A stretch of 64,000 nucleotides of DNA, taken from contig JBBBDQ010001942.1 of NCBI GenBank assembly GCA_037127315.1, forward strand, positions 1,310,103 to 1,374,102, given 5' to 3'. Position numbers and translations under genes: made by a program. Shown here one piece after another: positions 11,025-22,758 of the stretch. Every line of letters starts with the position of its first letter. Within the stretch, counting starts at the first letter, position 1. This DNA comes from Ascarosepion bandense. Its lineage: Eukaryota; Mollusca; Cephalopoda; Sepiida; Sepiidae. A model generated the notes under the pieces. The model was not told the origin of the DNA. It did no database searches and saw only the letters and a program-made list of their open reading frames with translations.

Positions 11025-11460
11025 ACAGAACGCAGCTGAAATAAAAACTGAGTGGTGCCCAGTCTTGCGGAACAACTATCTATGGAAGTACCACTTTGAT
11101 GGCATCAAAGAGGTGGGTCATTAGTATACTAATGCCAGCGCAACTGATTGTTGCTGGGTCTGGGCAATTTTTGACCCTGGCTTGGGTGTATACACTTGGG
11201 TGTATGCACTCAGTTGCCCTACATGAAACTGACCTTGTGTCACATCTTGTCACTGTAGGGAGGCAAGTAAATAGCCTGGTACTTGTCCTTGTTCATACTG
11301 TTAGCTTCTCTCATTTGTGTCTCTGTCTTCAGACAGAGTTCTGCTGAAAAATATTTGAGAGGTACCTGGTCTTGGGAAACAGTTCTCTGGAGCAGTACCT
11401 CTCTTATTGCACTAAAGTGAGGTGGAGCAGTAGTAATACTGATGGCAATGCAAACGTTGG
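11025..11460 (+). repeat. Diverged direct duplication of about 110 bp, about 310 bp apart
   Basis: Segments starting near 11027 and 11340 share the order CAGCTGAAATA, CAGTCTTGCGGAAC, GAAGTACC and AATGCCAGCGCAACTG with many differences. This suggests an old tandem duplication. No gene recognised. Confidence 0.45.
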
Positions 11461-11466
11461 TCTATT

Positions 11467-12479
11467 TTATTGAATCCAGAGATGTCTTTTCCCCATCAGG
11501 ATATAGGACATTGTGAGTCTCTACAGATTTAATTTCCTTATGAGCTGTATATTGCCATGACATCTTTGGAATCAGAGCTATCTAGCTATGATTTCTAGTG
11601 ACAAACAGTGGTTTGCCTTTTTGGTTTTGAATTCAAAACTTTCTTTCTACCATCAAGATATAAGAGATCATGGCTCCCCACGGATTCCTTTTCTTTACTA
11701 AATATACTTCAAAGTTAAATCTGGTAATTGATATGAGTAAAAATGAAAGAGAGTGGGTTCTCATTGCCTTCTTCAGGGTTTTGAATTTATAACTATCTTT
11801 CTTCTATTAACATATAGAAGATCATGGCTCTCTACGGATTCCTTTTCTTTATTATCTGGTAATTGATAATACTTCTAGTAAAAGACAGTGGGTTTCCATT
11901 TCCTTCTTCATAATTTTGAATTCAGTGCTATCTTTCTTTGAATAGCATATAGGGGATCATGGCTCTCCATCAATTCCTTTCCTTTATTATCTTGGAATTG
12001 ATATGAGTACTAATGAAAGAGTGTGGGTTCCCATAGTCATTTTCATGGTTTTGAATTTAGAACTATCTTTCTTCTATTAACATACTAGCAGTATAGCCCG
12101 GTGTTGCTCAGGTGTAATGAAAGCTTTAAAACTAATCCATGGAGCTCAGACTCTTTGGACGTTGGCACGAAAGACTAAAAAGCAATAGTTGTTTCCAGTT
12201 AAAGCAAAACAGTAGACTGAAAGAAAAATGAATGGATTTAAGTCAAATTTTTATTTCCTGGTATCGATATCAAATAAGTGTCTTTCATTGTAAACTAAAT
12301 TTTGAAGGCTAAATAAGTCCTCTGAGTAAATGGTAACATGGCTGAGACTAAGAACTACAATTATACCTACTTAGAGCCAAACCTGAAGCAAAAACTAAAA
12401 TAAAAGAGCTGAAAAAATACAGACAGACAGGCAGAGAAACAGACACACACACAAACATCATGCCTTTTATATATATATA

Positions 12480-12519
<40 letters not shown>

Positions 12520-14030
12520 CAATTTTCTGCACTATTGTAAGAACTGCAACCTTGAAACTTCTGAATATCGTTTTTTATGTCTTTGTCCATGAATGTATCA
12601 AATTTGATTAACATCGGACCACTCCTTCTATAACCCGATTTTTTTGATTTTCGATTTTCAATATTTATCAGGAGTACCTCGACACAAAACCTAGCTAAGA
12701 ACACTCACAGACGCTTATTGTCCAACTGTGTAAATTTTCAAGAAAATCAGTTCAGTCTTTCCGGAGTCTATAGGTAATGGACACACATACACACACAGAC
12801 ACACACACACATACACACACACATACACTCACACACATACACACAGACAAAGTTCCATTTATTATATAAGTTTAGATAGGAGACCATGGCTCTCTATAGA
12901 TTACTTTTCTTTATTATCTGGGAATTGGTATGACTTCTAATGAAAGTGGGTTTCTATTGCCTTCTTCATGATTTTGAATATAGAGCTATTTTTCTTCTAA
13001 AAGCATATAGGAAAACATGCTCCCTACAAATTTCTTTCCTTCATTATTTGGGAATTGATATAACTTCTAGTGAAAGTGCATTCCCATTGCCTCATCATGG
13101 TTTTGAATTTTGAGCTGTCTTTCTTTTTTTAGCATACAGGAGATCATGGCTCTCCCCAGATTCATTTTCTTCATTATCTGTGAAGTGGTATGACTTCTAG
13201 CGAGAGTAGATTCCCATTCCTTTTTTCATGGTTTTGAATTTAGAGCTATCTTTCTTCATATAGCAGATCATGGCTCTCCATGGATTCATTTCCTTTATTA
13301 TCTGGGAATCGATATGAGTACTAATGAAAGACAGTGGGTTCCCATTACCTTCTTCATGGTTTTGAATTTAGAGCTATCTTCCTTCTAATAGCATAGAGAT
13401 CATGGCTCTCTATGGATTCCTTTTCTTTTTTTATCTGGAAATTGATATGAATTCTATTGAAAGACAGTGGGTTCCCATTACCTTCTTCATGGTTTTGAAT
13501 TTAGAGCTATCTTCCTTCTAATAGCATAGAGATCATGGCTCTCTATGGATTCCTTTTCTTTTTTTATCTGGAAATTGATATGAATTCTATTGAAAGACAG
13601 TGGGTTCCCATTACGTTCTTCATGGTTTTGAATTTAGAGCTATCTTCCTTCTAATGGCATAGAGATCATGGCTCTCTATGGATTCCTTTTCTTTTTTTAT
13701 CTGGGAATTGATATGAATTCTATTGAAAGACAGTGGGTTCCCATTACCTTCTTCATGGTTTTGAATTCATAGCTATCTTTCTTCTACTAACATGAAGGAG
13801 ATCATGGCTCTCTACATATTCCTTTTTATTTCCCCTTTTTTTACCCTTTTTTTTCAGCTAGTGTATTGCCATGACATCTCTGGAAAGTTAGTGGAGTGAT
13901 TTCTGATAGCTTTCCTCTCGGTTTTTAATTTAGAGGTATCTCCCTGTGGGATATCGTTGATCATAGCTCACAACAGATTCCATATTTTAATATCTCTGAA
14001 TTGCCATGATGTCTTTGGAAAGGCTCCTGT
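11467..14030 (+). repeat. Satellite of about 133-bp units, split by an insertion
   Basis: About 11 clear tandem units share the blocks GATCATGGCTCTCTATGGAT, TCCTTTTCTTT, CAGTGGGTTCCCATT and TTTTGAATTTAGAGCTATCT. Three successive unit starts at about 13398, 13531 and 13664 give a 133-bp period. More diverged units flank both sides. The array is interrupted at 12084-12877 by dispersed repeat U. Confidence 0.9.
12084..12877 (+). mobile_element. Dispersed repeat U, copy 1
   Basis: An element of about 790 bp begins ACTAGCAGTATAGCCCGG and ends in AAGTTCCATTTATTATATAA. It is shared with 46748-47473 (minus) and 54585-55323 (plus). It contains (TA)n and (CA)n runs and no coding region. It sits cleanly inside a satellite whose empty site is known from neighbouring units, so it is a real insertion. 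Its class is not certain. Confidence 0.85.
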
Positions 14031-14489
14031 CATTAGCTGATTACTAAACTAAATACGATCTATTGAATTTATATTTAATTGGTTTTTTTTTTCATTTTTT
14101 ATTTATTTATATCTAGAGTACATAAATAAAGCAATTATTCAAACTTCCGCTTGGCATGCTAAGAACTCCTATGTTACACATCTGCTTAATTCTCTGGTGT
14201 ATATTAATGTAAATTTGATCTATATGATCAAATATACATTTTTTAGAAAATCAGATTACAGTTTGCATATTGCTGTCTCTGTCTAGGGACATTTTCCCAT
14301 CATTCAACATGCAGGTTTGAGAGAAATGTATGGAAGATGAAAATGAACCATAACAAGTAACATACTGTAATTTATCTTGATTTACAAGTTAACTGTTTAT
14401 CATTGAAAATGCCATTTCTTCTCTTTCTGGTTATGTCCTTTTCATGGATATATACTTCAAAGTTAAATCAGATTTGCTAATATTTCAAC
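14031..14489. other. No recognised feature
   Basis: AT-rich sequence after the satellite. Nothing supported. Confidence 0.4.
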
Positions 14490-14690
14490 TGGTGTCATTA
14501 ATAACTTAATGGATGCTGGTGCAGAAAACAAATTATGCCCACCAAGTTCAATTCCCACCCAATTCTATTTTATTCACTTTGCACTCATGCCCTTGAAAAA
14601 GGCATGGATCTATGTTCCTTCAGCTATAGGTTAAATAAAAGTGAAAACTGGGCTGTCTTACAACCAGTCTAAAAGGAAAACTTTGAATTC
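14490..14690 (+). mobile_element. Possible degraded tRNA-derived SINE
   Basis: A GATGCTGGTGCAGAAA segment, a box B-like AGTTCAATTCCCACC, then CCTTGAAAAAGGCAT, GGTTAAATAAAAGTG and ACAACCAGTCTA follow the order of landmarks in SINE family B, but at low identity. Confidence 0.4.
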
Positions 14691-15364
14691 AAAACCTGCT
14701 GCTTACATATTGTTGTGGAGTAGTTTTCGCACTGAAGGTTATAATCGTGCTATGTTGGTTGCTAATTGACTTAACATACCCAAAATGTTAAGAACTTGGT
14801 AATCTTCCACTGAAACTTCCTTAGTATTCGGCAGTTAGCCGAATAATATCAACTGTCTAGTAGTTCTACTGAACTCCAATAGAAGTCTAAAGAACTCCCA
14901 TGAATTTCCCAAGAACTTCCTGTTAACTCTTATTAATATAGGAGGGAGAGTCTATTATCTGAGGAATAGGTTTGTTTCCCCATAACACATATATATTGAA
15001 TCAATTGCTAGGTTTAATGCTAGAAAAGCTGGTTCATTGTGTTATGCTAGACAATTTTTCTTGTCAGAATCTATCTTTAGGAAAGTGAATCATTATGCCT
15101 TCTTGGACAAACAAAATATGATGATAATATTAATAACAACAACACCAAGATCAATAATAATAATAATAGCAACAATTTACAAAATAATAATTAGTAGTAC
15201 TTACTAAATTTTAATTTTTCTATTTCAATTTTCTTTTGAAAAAACTTTTAAGTTAATAATTAAACAAGCTTAGGGCAAATTCTAAGGCAATAAAATGCTT
15301 ATAGGAATTTACGTATCACATCGTTTACATATTGCATATTTGAGCTTAACAGTTATTTATTTAT
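14691..15364. other. No recognised feature
   Basis: Contains a small palindromic TCGGCAGTTAGCCGA and AT-rich trinucleotide patches near 15120-15200. No gene or element was recognised. Confidence 0.4.
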
Positions 15365-16065
15365 TTTTTTTTTAATCATTTCACCCCAAGCAAGGTAGAA
15401 ATGCCACTGATGAGCAGGGGGCTACATAACTGTAAAAAGATTAATTAGAAAAGAGTGAGGAGTACAAACTAGTTAGAAAGGAGCAATAGAAAGCTGAGAA
15501 TGCAGGTGCGATGACAGATACATAGGTGGAGAGAAAGGGAAGGATATATGGGGGTGGGGAGAGGGCTAGAGTGCAGTGGTTAATAGATGAGTATTGACAT
15601 TGTATTTAAATTTCTGGAGGTTGTAGCCATCAGGAAAGCAAGAATACGGGAGCGAGTTCCACACACGGGAAGTGCGAGAGAAGAAGCTGCAGGAGTAGAA
15701 TTGTCGTCTGCATTTGGCTAACCTGACTGTGAATGGGTAGGACCCAGTTGCCAGTCTGGTTGCACGAGTAAACACCTGTTGAGGAGGCACCAGTGACTTA
15801 AGCTCGTTCGAGCAGAAGCCATGAAAGTATTTATAGGACAGACAAAGGGAGGCCACATTTTGACGGTGGGAAAGTGGCTGCAGTCGAACCGCCAGATCAC
15901 ATTACAGACTCTCCTTTGGAGCCTGTCGAGAACACTGAGGAGAACAGCAGGGGCGCCTGACCATAAATGGCAGCAGTACTCCATGCACGGATGGATGGTT
16001 GACTTGTATATATGCAGGATGGATTCAGGGGGAAAAAACATCCTGGATCGACATAGTGACCCAAC
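15365..16065 (-). mobile_element. CR1/Jockey-type LINE family A, 3' fragment
   Basis: Minus-strand copy with its A-tail at 15365-15374 (TTTTTTTTTT on +). The ORF2 C-terminus is in two overlapping frames, 16041-15718 and 15856-15566. The first shows ESILHIYKSTIHPCMEYCC and LDRLQRRVCNVI; the second shows VWNSLPYSCFPDGYNLQKF. A small deletion in the HRR-type region separates the frames. It is a 5'-truncated pseudogene. Confidence 0.85.
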
Positions 16066-17554
16066 CTTCTTAGCAGTAAAAATCTTAAGTATGATTGCTG
16101 CTCATTATTTTAAGAAGTATGAAGGTACAAATGAATAGATTAAAAGATGTTAAGGTTTCTCATTTCACTGAAAGTGATGTACAATGCATGTGAGCATTTT
16201 CACCTCTTATATGTTCCTTTTCTTTGTTTCATTCACTCTTAATATGTATCCCTTCTTTTTCCCACCAAAACCAAGTGTCTTTGATATATCTTCTCAGAAT
16301 GGTCCTTTATTTATCTGAGGTAATGGCAGAACATACTTAGAAACTCACTCACTTAGAAACAAGCAGAATTGTTATATGAAATTTCTTCAGACCAGGTTTT
16401 TCATATTGGTTAACCTAAATTTGTTTCTACCACTGTACCCACTTTTTCTGTCCTCCAGATCTTCTGTCCGCCAGACCTTCTGTACTCCAGACCTTATTCA
16501 TATCTTAATATTTAAATTTTGTTACAATTATACTTCAATTCTGCTGGACTAGACTTCTCTTCTTCGTTAACCTAAGTATGTCACTGTAGGTCCTTCTTTT
16601 TCACCTTTTCCCCTCATACATTCATTATCTTCGTTGTATTGTCAAGATGAATGATACATAGAGAAAAATGGTGCTCAATATATTTATTCAGCACAGTATT
16701 CAGTGTTAACAGACATATAAAAAAAATACAGAACTATAAGTTACAAGCAATTAACAAGACAAAACTTACGAGCAAAAGAGAGGAGGGTCTAAATGGTGAA
16801 TAGCCAACAAAGTAAATCAGTCCAAATATTAATCTGCTTGTCCCAATTTATTAAAATCAATCCTTTCAATACACACTCATAGACTCTTTCAGGCTATGAG
16901 CCAGACCATCATTTAGAATACTGAAGGGGTGCTAGCTACTCTACAACATTGTTTAAAATTTTTTAAATGAATCCCTTTTATTACTATTATATGTTTGTTT
17001 AAACCATTTTTCTCATCTCAGCTGCTGTGTAATCCGACATTTCTTTAGGTGTCTACCATGTTTAGTACCATTCTGTGAATGTTGAATTCAACTTTATATT
17101 TGATCAGAGGATATCAGTTGATCTCAGTTCTTTACTCATTTCGTCTGGTATTTTTCCTGAAGGAATTAAAATTGCCATGCTCAATCAAAGAGAATTTTTT
17201 CACCCATCATTTTCAGAAGGCAATCAGATGTGATCAAAGGTCAACATATACAAAGATTAAAATGTTGAGATAAAGAAAAAAAGTTGACAAAAATAATCTA
17301 GATGAACCAGATTATAGGTGCAAGAATATCTCAGAAATTCAGATTGAAAGAAGTCTGAATGGTACAGGGTCTAAAATAAGAATGGTAACATAAGGTGAGG
17401 AAACTAGTCCGAAATAGAGTAAAAATATCATTTATGTTGTTATTGCTCCTACTGACGACTATGACAACACCACAGGCACCCCCCAAAAGTTGTTGCTACT
17501 TGGGTTTTCCTTAGCAAGGATTAAAACCTCAGAACTGATGTGTAACAATATCAT
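16066..17554. other. No recognised gene or element
   Basis: About 1.5 kb of mixed sequence. A short CCAGACCTTCTGT direct repeat occurs at about 16455-16495. Short open frames lack family resemblance. Confidence 0.4.
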
Positions 17555-18030
17555 ATCAGAATAAAGCTGTAATAGTAAAAAAGACCTTAAAAACTCACTG
17601 TATAACATTAACAAAAGAATCACTGTATAAAAGTAGCAATACGAATAGAATCACTGTATAATTGTACCATTTTCTTACAGAGTCACTGTATAATTGTAAG
17701 ACTGTCTTTTAGAATCACTGTATAATAAAAATAACACAACAGACTCACTATATAATAGTAACTATTCTTTCTTATAGAATCACTGTATAATAAAAACAAT
17801 ACCATACTAAAATATTACTGTATGAAAGTAGCTACACTTTGTCATAGTATCACTGTATAATCAAAAGAATATCATGCCAAAATATTACTGTATAAAAGTA
17901 AGTACACTTTCTTATAGAATCACTGTATAATGGTAAAAAAACAGTGCCACAGAATCACTGTATAAAAGTAATGACACTTTTTCTCAGAATCACTATATAA
18001 TATTAGCACCATCTTTTCAGAAACATTGTA
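17555..18030 (+). repeat. Degenerate satellite built on AATCACTGTATAA
   Basis: The 13-mer AATCACTGTATAA or a close variant recurs about a dozen times at roughly 30-45 bp intervals, with AT-rich spacers often containing CTTTCTTATAG. Spacers are similar to one another, so this is a decayed tandem repeat and not a CRISPR array. Confidence 0.85.
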
Positions 18031-18390
18031 ACATCTAATAAATTCAAATGAGTAAAAAATGACAATTTTTTCCCTTTTTATAAAATGTATTTTATTATAA
18101 ATTCTATGAGTAAGTTCTTTTTTTTACTGAGACCATATACTCAATCAACCGATAAGATTTTAACTGATAAATGTTTAAAAACTTTGCCTTTAGATAAGAA
18201 AGTCAAATAAATTCAGCTGAAGCCAAACATTGGTGTGCTCCTCATTGATAATTGTATTAGTTTTCAAAAGATGACTGGTATATTGCGTGTTGGTCACAAG
18301 CCCAATAACATCAAAGAGAAAACTCTTTTGAACACTACCATCAAAAACATGTCACATCACACAGAATTAAAACATTTAATTCTTGTAAAC

Positions 18391-18435
18391 AATAGAGATT
18401 TGTTGGTCGATTCCCAGTTCCAACAAATCTCTATT
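18391..18435. repeat. Perfect 16-bp inverted repeat (hairpin)
   Basis: AATAGAGATTTGTTGG at 18391-18406 is exactly complementary to CCAACAAATCTCTATT at 18420-18435, with a 13-nt loop. It lies in otherwise unrecognised sequence (18031-18590). Function unknown. Confidence 0.8.
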
Positions 18436-18589
18436 AAAAATGTTTTATATCAAATAAGTAATAAGTATATCATATTTTAATATCTGATTAAACCTATGTA
18501 TCAAGCATGTGCGTGTGGGAAAAAGTGTATGAGTGGAAGTAAACCCATTTCAGCCTTTTCACAATAGTGTCTGGGCATGATAAAAATCT

Positions 18590-19225
18590 GATACAGTCAC
18601 TGGGAAGTGTTCTAACAGAAGACAGAAAGTGTGACACAGAGATTCCAAAGGTGAATTGGCATGGCGAAGGACACATTCTAAAAGCTGAGTAAAGTATTAA
18701 GACACTGGAATCTTTCACTAGAAACAAAGAAAAGAATACTAGATTGTTATGTGATGTCAGTTTTTTAATATGATTGTGAATGCTGGACAATATCCTCAAA
18801 GATGAAGAAAAAACTTGAATCAGTAGAAATGTGGGTCTACAGAAGGATGCAGATATCGTGGACTGAGCATGTGAGCAATGATAAGGTTTTGAAAAAGATG
18901 GAAACAAAAAGGAAATTAATATTGAGCATCAGGAAGAGACAACTAAAGTTCCTGGGACATGCAATGAGGAAGGAGGGCTTGGAGAACCTGAAACTAACAG
19001 GCCAGATAGAGGGGAAAAGAGACAGAGGAAAGCAGTGGATAACATATTTAAAGAGCCTGAGCAGGTGGATGACAGAACTGGGGTTGCATGGTGTCACAGG
19101 AGAAAGTGTGCTCAGAGCCACCAGGAATAGGGAGACGTGGAAAGCTATGATCGCCTACGTCCTGAAAGAACAGGGCACAAAGAAGAAGAAGAAGAAAAAG
19201 AAGAAGAAGAAGAAGTTGGTCGGTT
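18590..19225 (+). mobile_element. RTE-type LINE 3' end with (AAG)n tail
   Basis: Plus-strand C-terminal part of RTE ORF2. The longest frame (18802-19242) has KLESVEMWVYRRM, ISWTEHVSND, LSIRKRQLKFLGHAMRKEG, LTGQIEGKRDRGKQW and ATRNRETWKAMIAYVLK. Upstream it is frameshifted. It ends in CCTGAAAGAACAGGGCACA and an (AAG)n tail (19180-19215), the same tail type as the other RTE copies here. Confidence 0.85.
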
Positions 19226-19264
19226 CTGATAAACATTATTAAAAAACACTCTAAAATATTTCAA

Positions 19265-19615
19265 TAACAATAATTGGAGTAGATAGACTAAACTATCGCC
19301 CGGTTCACACTCCATCCACGTCTATTGAACAGGTGAAGAGGCTCATCCCTTGTTCACTGTTTAGGATGTGCTTTCCGGATTTCTCTTTTCACTCTTTTCT
19401 TTTTTTTTTTTTCAACTGGAGTAGATAGACCAAACTATCGCCCGGTTCACACTCCACCCACATCTATTAAACAAGTGAAGAGGCTCATACATTGTTCCCT
19501 GTTTAGAGTGTGGTTTCCGGCTTTCTCCTTTCCAATCTTTTCACTCTTACGTAGCCCCATGCGCATCAGTGGCGTTACCGCCTTGCTGGGGGTGATATGA
19601 TTAAAATAAAAAACA
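19265..19615 (+). mobile_element. LINE 3' UTR fragment with an internal duplication
   Basis: The block GGAGTAGATAGACTAAACTA with CGCCCGGTTCACACTCCA occurs at about 19276 and again at about 19418. The second copy runs on into a LINE family A-like 3' end (CATCAGTGGCGTTACCGCC, then GATTAAAATAAAAAAC). The first copy ends in its own poly(T)-rich stretch. Confidence 0.7.
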
Positions 19616-20029
19616 AAAAAAATTCCTGTAACTGCTTTTTAATGCATTGTGTTCATCTGTCGCTGTTGAGGTATTTAATTTTACGGGTTTTTCTATTTCA
19701 GACGTTAGACATACGAGAGAATCATCGTCGTCTCAATCTTCTCTCCATTTCATTCTTTCAATGAAACCATATAGCATCTCTGGCGTGTCTTTTCCATTTT
19801 TACTAGTGTTTAAAATGGAATAGCTATTTACGAGTTATTTGCAGGGCCTAATATACATGCTAACTAAAAAATACTAGCTAATGAACAAAGAAACGGCAGT
19901 ATCGTATGCAAATGAAGAGACCAGTATATATAGAGAATACTTGGAGAAGTAGAATAGAAAATGACTTGTCGTCACAGAGAAAACGCTGTGCTATGGTTAC
20001 TGCTACTCACACTGATATAAACGTAACAA
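19616..20029. other. No recognised feature, flank of LTR element
   Basis: Leads into the gag start of the Gypsy-type element. Possibly its 5' leader; no primer-binding site could be confirmed. Confidence 0.3.
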
Positions 20030-21931
20030 TGGCGTCCCCAATAGAATCCATGATTTCACTGAACGACTATGAGTAGGCAGAAACATGGATGAGAACTTTT
20101 GCAGCATTTGCAAGAATAAAGAAATTAAAAGATTCGAAGACCGATGGGGGAGAAAACGAGATAACTGATTTATTTCCTGCTACAGTGGGTGTGGTGATAC
20201 CGAGCAAAAGCGATGGACCGGATGTTTGCTCTATAACGACCACCAAGCAAATGACTAAAAGTCGTCTGTGCGCAGGTGGGTCCGCGCAGTGTTCCGGTTG
20301 AAAAATAAAAATTTATCAAATATTAAATTTCCATTTCGCGAGCCTACGCGAATTTTATTTATCAGCTAATGGGAAGCCCAGAATCAAATACAAGTGTGAA
20401 ATCCCAAACGAGCTGCTGTGATCGAAAAAGAAGTTATAAAAAGCGGATACAGACAGATCCCAGCAGGCAGAACTCGAGGAGAAGAGTGTAATCAATATCC
20501 CCTTGACTTAAGTCAAGCAGCTACTACGCTTGCCTCTTTCCTTCTCCCCTGTCTCAAAACTACTTACTGACCTAAGGAGTGACTACATCAAAGACATTCC
20601 TCACTTACACGCAGCCCAAATTCCTAAGCCTTTAATCTCTTTCAGCATTTTATTCGTCATGAACATTTTAACCTCCGTTGGACCTAGATTCAAGTATTAC
20701 TTTAATTGTAAAAACATAATTGATATGTGTATATATAAAAATGTCATTTTTCAACTCAATTTGCTTTCTTGATTTTAAAATCATTTTTACTTAGTGGGCT
20801 ATCTTCAACAAGGCCAAATTCCGTTAACCTGCAACAGTATACAACTACCCCTCACTACAACCAGAAAAAGAATAGATAAGCAACCCACTATATGGGATGC
20901 GAAGCTGTGAAGAAAATTTCGACAACGAGGGAGTTCGAAGAATTGACATTTGAGTATATCGCGAAAGACTAAAAGAAGAACACAAGAACAAAAAAAGAAA
21001 AAAAGGTAATAGAAAGAACCATGTTTTTGGAAGCAAGACAAGCACCACAGGAATCTATTATGCAATACTTACATAGGATTGAAAGAACGAATAAAAGTAT
21101 TGTAATTTTGAAAACTTGGGAACACACGAAATGACTACAGAAATGAATTAATTATTCTTAGATTAATTGAAAGCTTGCAAGACCAAAACCACAAGCGCAA
21201 AATATTAGAATATCTGCAGAGTAGCAGAATGACTTGGAAGCTAGCGTCTAGGTTTTGCAACAATTAAAGTCGATTAGAGAATTTAACCAACCAAAAGAAG
21301 AATTCAAGACATATAGGACGAGCACTACTAGTCTAAATCCATAATTAAATGTAAATATTGTGGAAAAAGTCATATGAGAGATAAGTATAAATTACCAGCT
21401 TTGGGAAAAACATGCTTAAATTTAAAAAGAAATTTTCAGAACGTATGAAAATACAAAAAGCAAATATGTAAAAACTGTTAAAAACCCCGAAGAAGAAGAA
21501 GAAGCTGGAGTGTTTATAATGACTACACAAAAAAAGAGATAGTGAAAAAAAGGATAAATAGCCACGTATTTGGCATGCAAGTTGATATGGGCATTGAAAT
21601 TATTAACTGATTTCTTGATAGAATTAGAACGACCAAAATTAAGAAAAAGCAGCGTACAATTAAAAACAATTTCATGGAACGACCATAAAAACAATGGGCA
21701 CATTTCAAGGCAATTTTGAAACTGATAAATGTTTTGAAATAATTCCCATTAGAGTTGTAGCATGCAAAATAGCAAAAAAGATCACGGAATTTTAGAAAAT
21801 GATGCATTCAAAGTAGACACAGCGAGACTAATCAATTCCATGAAAGCAGAAAGAAATGCAGTAGGATTGTTGAAAGGCTATAAAGCAATTATTTGACTAA
21901 AGTAAAACTATCACCCAAAATATATAGAGCC
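20030..21931 (+). pseudogene. Gypsy-type gag and protease remnant
   Basis: Reading starts at ATGGCGTCCCCAATAG and is broken by an in-frame stop within the first 20 codons, then by the LTR insertion at 20190. After the LTR it resumes at about 20893 with many stops and frame changes. A gag-type zinc knuckle is recognisable at about 21335-21435 (CKYCGKSH with a downstream GKTC). A protease-like block with LLTDFLIELERPKL follows near 21600-21650. The final segment reaches the start of a pol-like region before the second LTR. It cannot produce a functional protein. Confidence 0.75.
20190..20892 (+). mobile_element. Solo LTR inserted in gag
   Basis: Begins TGTGGTGATACC and ends CACTATA, flanked on both sides by TGGG (20186-20189 and 20893-20896). 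Removing the LTR and one TGGG rejoins the gag reading frame across the junction. This confirms an insertion with a 4-bp target-site duplication. Length is about 703 bp. Confidence 0.85.
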
Positions 21932-22663
21932 TGTGGTGATACCGAGCAAAAGCGGTGGACCGGATGTTTGCGCTTTCACGACCAAAAAGCAAATGACCAA
22001 AAGTCGTCGCTGCACCGCCGGCCCCGCGCAGATGTTCCGGTTGAAAACTAAAAAATAATTAAATATTAAATTTCCAGTTCGCGAGCCTACGCGAATTTTA
22101 TTTATCGGCCAATGGGAAGCCCAGAATCAAAACGAATATAAATTCCCAAATGATCACCTGCGATCCAAAAAGCCGAAATAAAAACCGACACAGAAAGCAT
22201 CGCCAGGCAGACCGACTCGAGAAGAGAGTAATTAGTATCTCCCTTGACCCCAAGTCAAGCGGCTTACTACGCTCGCTTCCCTTACCTCTTTCCTTCTTCT
22301 CTGCCTCAAAAACTACTTACTGACCTAAGGAGCGAATACATCAAAGACATTCCTTACTTACACGCTTCGAAATTCCTAAGCATTAATTCTCTTTCAGCAT
22401 TTTATTGCCATGAAGATTTTAACCTCCGTTGGACCTATACTTCATGTATTACTTCAATTGTAAAAACATTAATTGATATGTGTATATATAAAATGCTATT
22501 TTTCTACTCAAATTGCCTTTCTTGATTTGTAATCATTTTATGACTTAAGGTAGGCTATCTACAACAAGGCCAAATTCCGTTAACCTGAAACAGTATACAA
22601 CTACCCTTCACTAAAACGGACTCTCCACTACTAACAGAAAAGAATAGATAAGCCACCCGCTAT
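21932..22663 (+). mobile_element. LTR copy 2
   Basis: Begins TGTGGTGATACC directly after internal sequence and ends near CCCGCTAT. It differs from copy 1 at scattered positions and small indels. Confidence 0.8.
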
Positions 22664-22758
22664 GCCATGAAAGCAGAAAGAAATGCAGTATGATTGTTGA
22701 AAGGTTATAAAGCAATTATTTGACTAAAGTAAAACTATCACCCAAAATATATAGAACC

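Noticed and set aside
12519..12704. 61-codon open frame inside repeat U
   Set aside because: Part of a dispersed repeat; the sister copies at 46748 and 54585 show no conserved frame or protein signature.
17555..18030. CRISPR-like array (13-mer repeats with spacers)
   Set aside because: The spacers resemble one another and vary in length, the repeat is too short, and the sequence is animal. It is a decayed satellite.
20805..21065. Cys/Phe/Leu-rich minus-strand frames that look like small membrane proteins
   Set aside because: They are antisense to the LTR and gag remnant and have no support of their own.
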